Origin: Rhinopomastus cyanomelas
Lineage: Eukaryota > Chordata > Aves > Bucerotiformes > Rhinopomastidae
Direction of reading: 5' to 3'
DNA length: 64,000 nucleotides
Assembly (NCBI GenBank): GCA_013400115.1
Contig: VXBP01002286.1
Coordinates: 129,657 to 193,656 of the forward strand
Part shown: positions 23,131 through 33,745 of the stretch, in pieces
Numbering within the stretch: position 1 is the first letter of the stretch
How the letters are laid out: every line of letters begins with the position of its first letter
Translations under genes and position numbers: made by a program
The notes under the pieces: generated by a model
Told to the model about the DNA's origin: nothing
What the model saw: the letters and a program-made list of their open reading frames with translations, nothing else
Databases searched by the model: none

Positions 23131-24190
23131 GATGATCATAGAATTGAACAGGTTGGAAGGAACTTCCAAAGGTCAACTAGTCCAACCTGCCTTGTAGTGA
23201 GCAGGGACATCCTCAACTAGAGCAGGTTGCTCATAGCCCTGTTAAGCCTCACCTTGAGTATCTCCAGGAACGGGGCCTCAACTACCTCCCTGGGCAACCT
23301 GTTCCACTGTTCAACCAACCTCATGCTAAAGAACTTCTTCCTAACATACAATTTAAATGTATCCTTCTCCACTCTAGGCCTTCATAAATAGTCCCTCTCC
23401 AGCCTTCTTGTAGGCCCTCTTCAGGTACTGGAAGGTCACTCACTGGTCCCTCCGCAAGCCTGTTCTTCTGCAGGCTCAACCACCTCAGCTCCCTCAACCT
23501 GCCCTCATAGGAGAGGTGTTTCAGCTCTCTGATAATTTTTGTGGCCCTCCTCTGGACCCACACCATCATGACCATGTCCTTTCTGTATTGAGGGCTCCAG
23601 AGCTGGACACAGTACTCCAGGTGAGATCTTACCAGAGCAGAGCAGAGTGGCAGAATCACCCCTCTTGATCTGCTGGCCATGCTTCTTTTGATGCAGCCCA
23701 AGATGCAATTGACCTTCTGGGTTGAAAGCACACACTGTCTGATCATGTCCATCTTCTTGTCCACCAGCACTCACAAGTCCTTTTCATCAGAGCTGCTTTC
23801 TATCCCTCCTCCTCCAGCCTGTATTGATAGTGAGGTGCAGGACCCTACACTTTGTCTTTTTTAACCCCCTGAGGTTCACTTGAACCCACCTCTCCAGCTT
23901 GCCCAGGTTCTTCTGGATGGCATCTCATCCCTCTGACTTATTTACAGCACCACTCAGCTTGGTGTCATCTGCAAACTTGCTGATGGTGCACCTGATCCTG
24001 CTGTCTATATCAATGATAAAAATATTAAACTGTACAGGTCCCAGTACAGACTCCTGAAGGACATCACTTGTCACTGCTGTCCATCTGGACTTCAAGCCAT
24101 TGACCACTACCCTCTGTAATGGACCATCCAATCAACTCTTTAACCATTGAACCCATCCCTCGAATCCATTACTCCAACTTGGTGAGGAGC
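23130..24190 (-). mobile_element. CR1 LINE, antisense, about 1.05 kb
   Basis: On the + strand it opens with the 3' UTR (GGTTGGAAGGAACTTCC) and runs back through the ORF2 C-terminus into the reverse transcriptase (SRIRCTISKFADDTKLSGAV on the - strand, 23995-23941). A 149-codon - strand frame (23770-23321) covers LVDKKMDMI...RATKIIREL. It then shifts. The copy breaks off upstream of the catalytic FADD box in the palm domain. Confidence 0.92.
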
Positions 24191-24824
24191 CAAGTGGCAT
24201 GTAAAACTATTAATTATCATCTTAGCCTTCAAAGCAGAATGCACAACTCTCCAGATCAGTCCCTGGATTATGCTAACACTAGTTGAAAAGCACTATTGAA
24301 AGCACTAATTATATAAGTTACTTAGTTCAGATTTCATTATGCTTGATGTAGTAAGCACAGTCAAGTTTGGTTTTGTGCTTATACTAGCATTAGTTTCTAC
24401 TTTTAGCTTTTAGACAACGGATTCCTCTATCTTTCTCAATGGGATTTCCATTTCTTTCGTATATACTCCTATTGTATGAGAGAATGAGTGTGCAATACAT
24501 GCTGAAATTTCAAGAATGTTTAAGTGCTCTCAGCATATTTTTACATTTGAGTTATATTGATTTCTCCATGTAATAGATTTATTTTCCTGATTCATTGGGT
24601 TAAAGTTCTCAGAGCTGCTTATTCCATTTTATGGAATAACGCTGGAGATCTTGAAAACATCGATAATATTCCATTTTGTACTTTATCTTCTAATGTGTTG
24701 ATTTTGAAACCTTTAAGATTATTTTTTTATTTTTGGTGAGAATAGTTACTTTGATAGACAATGATTCCCACATGGATTGCATACTACTGGTGTTAAGATT
24801 CCAATAGTGGATTAAATTTATTGA
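24191..24824. other. AT-rich spacer, nothing recognised
   Basis: No supported feature. Confidence 0.5.
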
Positions 24825-24829
24825 ATGAA
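24825..24829. repeat. Candidate 5-bp target duplication of a solo LTR, left copy
   Basis: ATGAA, repeated at 26076-26080 directly after a terminal CA. Five bases is the usual duplication of ERVL-type elements. Confidence 0.5.
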
Positions 24830-26075
24830 TGTGGTGGGTTCAGTACCACAATTAAAAATAAACAAAAAGAAAACAAAGGAGTTCTCTCTCGATGAGATCT
24901 TGGATAGAATTTGCCAGACAATGGATAGCTTAGGGAAACTGGAAAAGGGTTTATTAACTCTGTAACTGTACACAGAAAGAAGAAAAGGTTAACCAAGTTA
25001 GTGCACACAAATTACAATCTCTGTTACAAATGGCATCACATATTTTTTACCTTAGAGACCTGGAGAAAGAACATGGGTACCACCATTCTCTCTATTATTC
25101 GTGTGTCGCCACTGTCATCTGCAAGATGCCAGTACCCTCAGCTGTCCAGACCGACGAACTTTCCAATTCTCCAGCACAGCTTTCTCCAGCAAAACGCTGA
25201 TCGAGCAGGCCTGGTTCCTCAGCACCCGGAATTGGATCCCTCGATGCAGAAGACATGCTTTCAAATAAGATCCAGTCTCTGTCTTCCATGCCCAAAGTTT
25301 ATGGATTCTCGAGTCCTTCTGCTTTCTTCAGCTAAGCATGAAGGAATTCTTAAATGCTTCTGTTAAGGCTCCTTCTCTCCCAATACTTGAGTATGCCTAG
25401 CTTTTCTCAGTGGCAGAAATGACAAACAGTGTCTCTTCCTGCTGATCAGTGTTTTCGAAGATGGTGGTGACAGCCCCGGCCACATGTGGAATTCAAGACG
25501 GAGACCGACCACATGGCCAAGTCAGCAGGGAACCCCCACTCCGCAACCGTGGCTCCACAACCCTCAAGTCTCCCTTCTCCTCCTGCCTCAGCTACAGGGG
25601 GAAAGGGAAGACTCCTTCAGCTCACCACGGGTCACTGATTGGTTGCTCTGTGGGCAGGAATGGGGGGAAGCTCGGCACTAAGTCCTTGCCTCTCTGGTCC
25701 ACAGTGCCAGCCCAGAGCTGGGCTGGGTCGAAACTCCTGGTCGGAGCTGGGCAATGGGGCCCGGGCCCAGGGCCAGGACTGGAGCCAGCGCCAGGCTGCC
25801 TCCCTCGCTGTGGAAAGCCATTGCAAACTGCCCTGTCCTGTCTGCGCCCCTACCCTGGAAAGGAGGGGAAGGATGTTGGAGCTGAAGCTCAGTGCTGGGA
25901 GAGACACCCTAGCCAAAAGAGGGCAAGGCTAGGATGGTCAGCCCCTTTTATCTTGTCACCTAGCCCACTTCCCCCCAGGGGATATACCAGGGATGATTCT
26001 CTTAAAGCAAAATGCATCTTTTTTCCTTATGAAAGCACAAATCTATACATCTGAAAATTCTGATAATTTTCAACA
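24830..26075 (-). mobile_element. Solo LTR of an endogenous retrovirus (ERVL-like), reverse orientation
   Basis: The block starts TGTGGTGGGTTC and ends TTTTCAACA, i.e. TG...CA, flanked by ATGAA on both sides. The start is the reverse complement of an ...ACCCACCACA end, which I recall from avian ERVL-like LTRs. On the - strand there is a CCAAT box (25637-25642) inside a CpG-rich promoter-like zone and an AATAAA (24950-24955) near the 3' end. No gag, pol or env sequence adjoins it, so it is a recombined solo LTR. The several short frames inside are by-products of GC-richness. Limits rest on the TG/CA ends and the 5-bp repeat and are probable, not proven. Confidence 0.5.
25480..25960. promoter_or_regulatory. 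CpG-rich island inside the solo LTR
   Basis: The sharpest rise in GC and CpG of the window apart from the hAT left end. It holds repeated GCCC/GGGC motifs, a CCAAT box on the - strand and no open frame with family support. It is best read as the U3/R promoter zone of the LTR. Whether it still drives transcription cannot be judged. Confidence 0.4.
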
Positions 26076-26303
26076 ATGAATTATTTAATTTCATATCCAA
26101 AACGTGTCTTCCAGCTCCAGGCAGGTCACAGTTGATGTTTTACTCATAATTACCATGAGAATGAATTTAGAAAGAAAATTTTCTCCCACTTCCAGTTTGC
26201 ATATTTAGAGAAGCTGGTAAGTCTAAATGCTTTGTGCTTCCTTATTAAATGATTTAGAGTTCAACTGTATTCCAATGAAGTCAAATCTGTTGACTTCATG
26301 GAA

Positions 26304-26367
26304 GTTGTATTACACCTATGATTTTTCACATGGCAGTTGTATTACACCTATGATTTTTCACATGGCT
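26304..26367. repeat. 32-bp tandem duplication (two copies)
   Basis: Units 26304-26335 and 26336-26367 (GTTGTATTACACCTATGATT...) differ only at the final base. Confidence 0.9.
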
Positions 26368-28160
26368 TTTCACTTTTATTTTTCCTGCTTCCCTATTTTA
26401 AATTTATGAGGCCTCTTTTAAAATGTGATGATATTTTTCTCTGTTATGTCCTCTATATTGTAAAAGAATAATGAAGTGAGATATTTTTGTACCCATATGT
26501 GATGACTGACAACAAAGAGAGGAATCAGGATGAAACATCACACACAAGCTGGTATTTACTTTTCTTTGGCAGCCAGTTGCCGTAAGGAAGATGAGTGTGA
26601 ACCCATACACTTTCCATTGCCACAGTTATTATCCAAGTTCAGATAGCATAGTTGTTCACTAAGATAATGATCACAGACAACATGAAATTTGAAACTGTTT
26701 TTAGAGGAAAAAATAAATACAGCATCATCTGGGGAATTTCTCTGCCAAACGAGAGCAATTAGACTAATTTTTCTAACAGTTCCATAACTTGGGCTGGAAT
26801 AGACCAGGAAACTCCATCTCATTCTGTGGGTGCGGTAAATATAAATAGATTCTATTTTTTCTTGAATATCTGTGGGGCAATCTGCAAGACTTTGTCCATT
26901 TTAACTGCATTCTTATATTGAGTGAAAATGATACTACCCCCAACTTTGGTTATATGTTTTATACTTTTCCTCAAAGACCAGAAGGATTACTGCTTTTACA
27001 GTGTAAATATCAGATCCTACCTTATAAATACCAATATACTGAAGGAATGTAAAGATGACAGATGTTTCTGGCTGACTTTAGCTGGTGTAAGAAAACAACA
27101 TAAGCAATCCAATTTGGCTGTGTTCACAGATTCATGACCAGGACTTGTTGGCCAGAAAACAGTATCGCAGTAATTCTATATAGACATTTAGAAGAATCAG
27201 AATTACCAAAATGAAGAGATAAACTAACTGTGAGCTATATTCATAGGTAGACCAGGAGAAATTAAGCTAATAGATGTATTCTTTTAGTATATAAAACTGG
27301 CTGCAGCCTGGAAAGTCACAGACTGCGATCTGCGGTTAGCTCCATAATGATTGTTGAATTGCTAGCTTCAATTCACATTCCATTAATGTTTTGCAAATTT
27401 TTTTTTAGTGCAAAGGGTCAGGATGTTCAGTCTTGAAAAGGGCTCCAGCTACAAAGCAAAGCTGGTCTTTCTTTCTCACACATATTCCAAGGAGAATTTT
27501 TTTTTAAAGTTTTTTTACTAAACAATGGGAAATACATTTTTCACTGTGAGATTTACCATTCCTCAGAAATATCTGACAGTTAAACTTGGCAGCCATGTCA
27601 TTGAAGGAGAATGCAAAAAAAAAAAAAAAAATCTGTGAAAATTTTGGGAATCTACTCATTGGCAGTAAAGATTTCTAGTAACGCCTTGCTTGGCCTCAGG
27701 CTGAAAGTGTGTAAGTTTTAGTTGTCCATGTGAATATCTTAAATCATAGAGAAGCCTGAATCTTGAATGCCAATTGCCAATGTATCTTCCAGAGAGAATA
27801 CTTATGAATTTAGATGCTTTTGTGAATGCTTTGTACTATTTTCAATGTCAAACCTCGATTGTCCTCATTTGGGGTCATTGAATAACAGCATTACATTGGT
27901 ATTAATGCTAATCAGGTAGTCTTCCCTTTTCATTATTTCTCACTGAATTCGAAGTCATATAATGTAATAAGGTTTCCAGTTGATTCCTGATTGGCAACAA
28001 ACTCACAAACTGGCACACACTGGTGTTATTTGGAATATTTCCATTCACCACAATAAGATGTGAGTCAGGCAAAAATCAACAAAAATAACTTAATCTAGAA
28101 ATCTTTTTGTAAATTTTTAAAAACAAACAAAGCTGAGAAATTATAATGTGTGACAATAAG
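26368..28160. other. Unique AT-rich DNA; one A17 run
   Basis: No gene or element recognised. A run of 17 A's lies at 27615-27631 without a recognisable retroposed sequence upstream. Confidence 0.5.
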
Positions 28161-28164
28161 TTAC

Positions 28165-28315
28165 CTGGGTCTTCCTTCTTTCCTTTTCCCTTTTTAAAGA
28201 TTGGGGTAACATTTGCTATCCTCCAGTCCCTAGGCACCTCTACCGTTCCCCAGGACCTAGCAAAGATGATGGAGAGCGGCTTAGCAATGACTTCCACCAC
28301 CTCCCTTCTATTAAA
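28165..28315 (-). mobile_element. CR1 LINE internal fragment, antisense
   Basis: On the - strand reads EVVEVIAKPLSIIFARSWG, then VPRDWRIANVTPIFKKGKG, the N-terminal part of the CR1 reverse transcriptase. It matches 60961-61090 closely. It has neither a 3' tail nor any ORF2 C-terminus beside it. Confidence 0.88.
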
Positions 28316-28755
28316 AGTAATGCAGACAAAATGGTATGTGAAGATATGTAGGTAGTTTTGCAAGCAGTGAAATCAGTGGTTCTCATGAAAGTGTGAGAAA
28401 TTCTGTGCCTTGATATTTTCTCATAAACAGTTTCATGGCGTGAGGGATAATCTCATTTCACATGGGGCAAGTGACTACAACATTCAAATGCATTCAGTAA
28501 AGTGACACTACGGCGAATAAACACATATAAATAAACACAACATTCTGTGTGAACTGGTCCTCAGCTTCCTGCGGAAATGATATCTTCAGTGGATTACATC
28601 TGAGCCCACTGCAGCTAAATTGGGATGACAGCTGAGTTGGAAGCTATGCAAGAATACTGGCTGCCATCCAGTTTTGTACATTAGTGATACCTATACTTAG
28701 CCTGCTGTCTAGGATAGAGACAGCAAAATTGGTATGAAGAATGGCTATAAAGGGA
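28316..28755. other. Spacer, nothing recognised
   Basis: No supported feature; the CAGTGGTTCTCA at 28373 is discussed among the rejected items. Confidence 0.5.
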
Positions 28756-28756
28756 G

Positions 28757-29285
28757 CCTGATCACAGGATCATAGGATCATAGGATCATAGGATCATAGG
28801 ATGTTAGGGGTTGGAAGGGACCCAAGAGATCATCGAGTCCAACCCCCCTGCCGGAGCAGGACAAAACTATCTAACACAGATCACAGAGGAACGCATCCAG
28901 GCGGGCCTTGAAAGTCCCCAGAGAAGGAGACTCCACGACCCCCCTGGGGAGTCTGTTCCAGTGCTCCGTGACCCTCACAGAAAAGAAGTTACCCCTTGCG
29001 TTGAGGAGGAACCTCCTCTGCTGCAACTTACACCCATTGCTCCTTGTCCTATCACAGGGAGCAAGTGAAAAGAGCCTGTCCCCCCCATCCTGGCCAGCCT
29101 TCAGGTACTTATAAACATTTATCAAATCTCCCCTAAGTCTTCTCTTCTCCAGACTAAAAAGCCCCAAGTCCCTCAGCCTCTCTTCATAAGCCATGCCCTC
29201 CTGTCCCCTAATCATCCTCGTAGCCTTCCGCTGGACCCTCTCCAGCAGATCCTTGTCCCTCTTAAACTGGGGGGCCCTTCCAGGT
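28757..29285 (-). mobile_element. CR1 LINE 3' end, antisense, young
   Basis: Opens with a CR1 tail of at least four ATCCTATG units (seen as CATAGGAT, 28766-28801), then the 3' UTR. ORF2 is open on the - strand from the 5' truncation to its natural stop at 28871 (PQFKRDKDLLERVQRKATRM ... FKARLDAFLCDLC*). Little damage, so it is one of the younger copies. Confidence 0.95.
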
Positions 29286-29529
29286 AGTTGTAACGTTATT
29301 TTCAAGATGCTTCCTACAATGAGTTTTCTATTTATGACCTGTTTATGACCTATTGCTCAAGGACCTTTTTATTTGGTTGTTAGCCCTGGCTGTTTTCATG
29401 TCTTATGCTTCATGTATTTCTTGAGAGCAAGATAACTTCTTAAAAGTTAAGAAGTTAAGCTTCTTAAAAGTCTTAAGAATTACGTGTACAGAGTGGAATC
29501 ACAAAGGTATGTATATGCACACAAGTCAA

Positions 29530-30815
29530 GGGCCAGGAGGATCTGGGGAACTACAGGCCTGTCATTCTGATCTTAGTGCCATGAAGGTTATGGAGTCAGA
29601 TGTCTTGAGGTCTCTTACATGATATGTGCAGACAATCATGCCCAATCAGCATGCCTGACTACCATGATCTTCTATGACAAGGTGGCCCACTTAGTGGATG
29701 AGGAAAAGGCTGTGAACACTGTCTACTTAGACTTTAGTAAAGCCTTTGACACTTTCCCACAGTACTCTCAGAGGGTTTAGCTGCTCATGGCTTGGATGTG
29801 TGTATGCTTCGCTGGATAAAATACCATCCGGATAGCTGGCATCAAAGAATGGTGTTGAATAGTGTTAGATCCAGTTGGTGGCCAATCACAAGAGGTGTTG
29901 TCCAGGACTCATCACTGCAGCTTGTTTCCTTTGGCGTATTTATTAATGATCTGAATGAGAAAATCCAGATCTGTATGTTTGCAGACCATACCAAGGAATA
30001 TTTATCTGCTTGAGGGTAGGAAGAATTTACAGAAGCATCTTGACAGGCTGGATTGATATGGTCAGGACAGATGTATGAGGTTCAACAATGCAAAGTGCCA
30101 AACCTTGCACATGAATCACAACAATCCCATGCAATGCTGCATGTTTGGAGAAGTATGACTGGAGAACTGCCCACCAGAAAAGACATGGGAGTATTGATTA
30201 ATAGCTGGCTGAATGTAGCCAGCAATGCTTGCAGGTGGCCAAGGCCAATGACATCCTGGCTTACATCAAAAAAAGTTTGACCAGGAAGACTAGAAAAGTG
30301 ATCATTCCTCTATACTGGTGAGCCCACACCTCAAGTACTGGGTTAAATTTTGGGCATCTCAATACAAGAATGACAACAAGGTGGAGGGTCTAGAACACAA
30401 GTCCTGTGAGGAGAAGCCAGTGGAACTGGGGTTGTTTAGCCTGAAGAAAAAGAGGCTGAGGTGAGATCTTATTGCTGTCTGCAACTACCTTAAAGGAGAT
30501 TGTAGAGAGGTGGGTGTTGATCTCTTGTCACAATTAACTACTTATAGGACAAGAAGAAATGATGTTCAAGTTGCACCAAGGGATTGTTATACTGGACATT
30601 AGGAAGGTTTTCTTCATTGAGAGAGTTGTCAAACATTGGAATAGGCTGCTCAAGGAAATGGTTGAGTTGCCATCCCTGGAAGTGTTTAAAAAACATGCAG
30701 ATAAGCTGCTGAGGGACATAATTTACTGGGAAATCAGCAGTGCTGGATTCCTTGTTGGGCTTGATGATATTAAAGATCTCTTTCAATCAAAATAATTCTG
30801 TGGTTCTATTCTAGG
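29530..30815 (+). mobile_element. CR1 LINE, sense, about 1.3 kb, old
   Basis: Starts at the reverse transcriptase N-terminal part (DLGNYRPVILIS-like: GGGGAACTACAGGCCTGTCA), passes the palm motif YLDFSKAFDT (29728-29757), a damaged ADD box (FADHTKE, 29980-30000) and a C-terminal 78-codon frame (30559-30795), and closes with AATAATTCTGTGGTTCTATT. Many frameshifts and a lost catalytic Asp: inactive. Confidence 0.9.
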
Positions 30816-32745
30816 AATATCCTTCCCTTGAGCCTGTGGGGTATTTTTGGCTATTTTGTCATGCCTCTATAAAATCAACAAGAAGTTTTGAATAGCAGGG
30901 TCTGTCTAAATAGAGAATAATCTGGAAAGAATCTATAGGGCAGAAACACAATAGAAGTGCTATAGTAGAGCAGCTTTTTAGTAGCTCTACATGTATCCTC
31001 ACTCCCTTCCTTTCATGAAGTGTCACTGGAATTATTTGTACTGCTTTTGGCTTGCCAAAATTACATTTAATATATAATAAAAATATTTAACTTAATAAAT
31101 ACTTGTTTTCAAAGCTAATTCCTGGGATTTATCATCTTTTAACTTAATTGTCTCTGAGGCTTAATGGTGGGACAAAACTTCACAGACTAAAGATGTGGTC
31201 TATCCTTGTTTGAATGTGGCTATCCTCTTTCCAGACTGCTAGTCTGACAAAGCTAAACAACCCCTTCAGCCTTGTTCTGGAAGGAGTACTTTTTGTCTTC
31301 ACACAACTGCCACAGCATCTTATATCACATTATCTAAAACAATTACAGGGTTTATCTGTAGGTTTACGTGCAGTCTTAAGGTTTTTTGACACTGGCATAG
31401 AATTTGTAAATGTAGCGAAGAACATGTTCAGTGCCTCTTGCCTTCATAAGGAAACAACAGAATTCAGTGCTAATGGATAGCTTGCTACTTGGGGAATGAT
31501 TTTGTATAACTCATTCTCAAATGAAGTTCATTAGAGTGGACTAATCAGTATGAATGCTAACAGCTGTCAGTTGTAAAACAGTAATATATGCTAAATTCTC
31601 CAAGATATAAAAAAACCAAAACAGAGCTTGGCAGTATGAAATGTTGCGTGTAAAGTAGGAGGATTTCCTGCTAATATTATTTTTGGCTTTTTATGCTTTC
31701 TACATTGAATCAATTGCACTTCATTTAATGTGAATTTTCCTTGAATTAACTGAGAGTGGAAAACTTTCATAGGTCTTGCTGATTTGGTTTAAGAATAAGT
31801 TCAGTGAAATACTTTATACGCTACTCAAAATCAAGATTTGTTGTAATTTAGCAATATTTTACCATGTGCTTTTCATTCAACATCCTTATCTTGATTAAGC
31901 CTGTAATTTATATGTAGCACATACACAGTTTATACACTGTACACATTTTATAGTCTCAAGTTACCACAAATGTAAAAAAATATTAAAATATCTAAGTTCT
32001 ACTTTTCATTAAATACATGTTGTTGGCCTTTTTGAACACTTGCAGAGATTAAACTAATTCTATATATGCCTTTAAAATGTAAAAATTATAAAAACTCTAC
32101 TATAAACAAAGCTCCGCTCAATGCAGTAACGTAAACGGTCATTAGCTGGAACAATAACTTGGATCAGACTCAAGAGCAGCCCCTTTTCTTACCATGAAAG
32201 GAAGAAGATCTGAGACAAACAGCACTGTAAAATTACTGTGTGACACATTTGAAAAAAATTATTGAGGATGTTTTGTAAACAGTGCCTTAGCACTGCAGAT
32301 GAAGGAGCTCTCTGCTCCCACCTTTTGGTGATCAGCAAGAAACCTGCTGGTTTTATCTACACAGTATGTTTTATCCAGGACTGACTATACCTGGGCAGAG
32401 GCTCCAGGTCTCCTGAGTGCATATGTCATTCACACAAATCAATCCATGTAACCATGAGTTCTTCTGTTTACTGATGGAGACCTGGTTGCTGATCCAAGGT
32501 CTTGAACTGCGTGTAGTTTTAAAAGTCACTGGTAAACGGAATGACAGCAGTGTAAAGGGAAGTAAGAATTCCCTCTTCAAGAACATAAAGAAATGCTACA
32601 GCCTCTGTAGTAGAAACCTGGCTGAGTTCACAGAGGTGGTATTTTGCAGGGATTTTTGCAGGCTGCGTGATCCCAGTAGTTATTTTCTCCCATGGGAAAG
32701 AAGGTTTAGGAACAAGGTAAGTTCCTAAACCCTTAGACATTTCCA
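30816..32745. other. Unique AT-rich DNA, nothing recognised
   Basis: An open frame of 103 codons at 32417-32728 ends in a good splice-donor-like GTAAGTTCC (32716), but nothing else supports it. Confidence 0.45.
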
Positions 32746-32749
32746 GGTG

Positions 32750-33445
32750 GCCAACCTGACCATTACATCTTGCTCTTGAAGATGGGGTTTAGTACTAGCA
32801 CCAAAAAGCAAGGCTTGAAATCTTGTAGTCATCTATTGCAGCTCAGCAGTCGTGAGAGTCACCCCACCACAATTCAGTGATAGCAAATAGATTATAGTTA
32901 CCCTGTTGTGCAATGCCTTCCAGCTCCTCCTGCTCATTACCCATGTTGAGTGCATTGGTCTAGATGTGATTGAGCTGTGCTATAGACTTAAGACCTAATA
33001 ATTGCATGCCAGCTACAGGCTCACCTCTATTGAGCCTGGTTTCATCCCATTCCCATCTGGTTTAAAGACCCTCAACGAGCTGTGAAAACTCCTTAGGAGG
33101 AATCTTTTTTCCCTTTTGAGACAGCTCATATCCATCTGACCTCAGCAGGCCTGGAAACCTCCACATGATCAAAGCATACAAAATCTTGCTGATGACACCA
33201 GTATCTGAGCCATGTGGTAGCTCTGGTGAGCTTTCTTTTTTCTTTCAGTGTTCTTCCCTGCCACTGAAGGGACTGAGGAAAACACCACCTGCTGCTAATC
33301 CCTTGAGCAATAGAACCACTTCCCTGAGGTCTCTTTTGACTGATTTTGTGCTTTTTCCTTCAGCCTTATAACTTCCAGCTTGTGTGCCCAATAGCAGGTA
33401 ATAATTAGAGGGCTCTATTAGATCAGGGGGTTTCCTTGTGATGTC
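32750..33445 (-). mobile_element. CR1 LINE ORF1/ORF2 junction, antisense (left part)
   Basis: The right two thirds are the antisense of the CR1 ORF1 esterase domain: CAGTGTTCTTCCCTGCCACT (33248-33267, SSIPPVAG-type block), CCCAATAGCAGGTAATAATT (33388-33407, the SDYYPLL-type block), and the CATATCCATCTGACCTCAG stretch (DGVHLS-type). The left third is the start of ORF2 (CTCCTCCTGCTCATTACCCA, the MGNKQEEL block of the endonuclease). Frames are destroyed. It is split at 33446 by a younger CR1. Confidence 0.8.
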
Positions 33446-33630
33446 ATAGAATCATTAGGGATTAGAAGGGACCTTGAAAGATCATCCAGTCCCATCCCCC
33501 TGCAACAGCTGGGTCACCTAGACTAAGTTGCACAGGAACACATCCAGGCGGGTCTTAAACATCTCCAGTGAAGGAGACTCCACAACCTCCCTGGGCAACC
33601 TGTCCTAGTGCTCCCTAAACCTGGCCCCAG
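33446..33630 (-). mobile_element. CR1 LINE 3' end nested in the ORF1 remnant, antisense
   Basis: CATAGAATCATTAGGGATTA opens with the CR1 3' tail and 3' UTR; CATCCAGGCGGGTCTTAAAC and CTCCACAACCTCCCTGGGCA give the ORF2 C-terminus. About 185 bases. The surrounding ORF1 sequence continues in register at AACCTGGCCCCAGGGATGCA. Confidence 0.9.
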
Positions 33631-33745
33631 GGATGCAGCAGACCTCCCTGTGGGATGAGTCAGGTTGCCATATTAGACCCTCTGTTCCCCTCAGAAAGGA
33701 AACGCCTACAACAGCTACCCTTCTTTTTTTTCTTGTTGGAGAAAA
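33631..33745 (-). mobile_element. CR1 LINE ORF1 esterase start, antisense (right part)
   Basis: On the - strand the piece reads as the opening of the esterase-like domain, with a (T)EGLIWQPDSSHREVCCIPGA-like line (normally SLLRGTEGPICRPDPSHREV). It continues 32750-33445 after the nested insert. Confidence 0.8.

Noticed and set aside
25449..26054. 201-codon + strand frame in the CpG-rich block
   Set aside because: Lies inside the solo LTR on the strand opposite its signals; open because of GC-rich composition.
27615..27631. A17 run as the tail of a processed pseudogene
   Set aside because: No cDNA-like or SINE-like sequence precedes it and no target duplication was found.
28373..28384. CAGTGGTTCTCA resembles a Charlie-type hAT terminal repeat
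   Set aside because: No matching inverted end within a few kb and no 8-bp duplication could be paired with it.
28760..28801. CATAGGAT repeats looked like a small direct-repeat array
   Set aside because: They are the CR1 3' tail microsatellite in antisense, without spacers, so not a CRISPR-like array.
32417..32728. 103-codon frame ending near a GTAAGTTCC donor-like site
   Set aside because: No acceptor-defined exon with coding support and no recognisable product.
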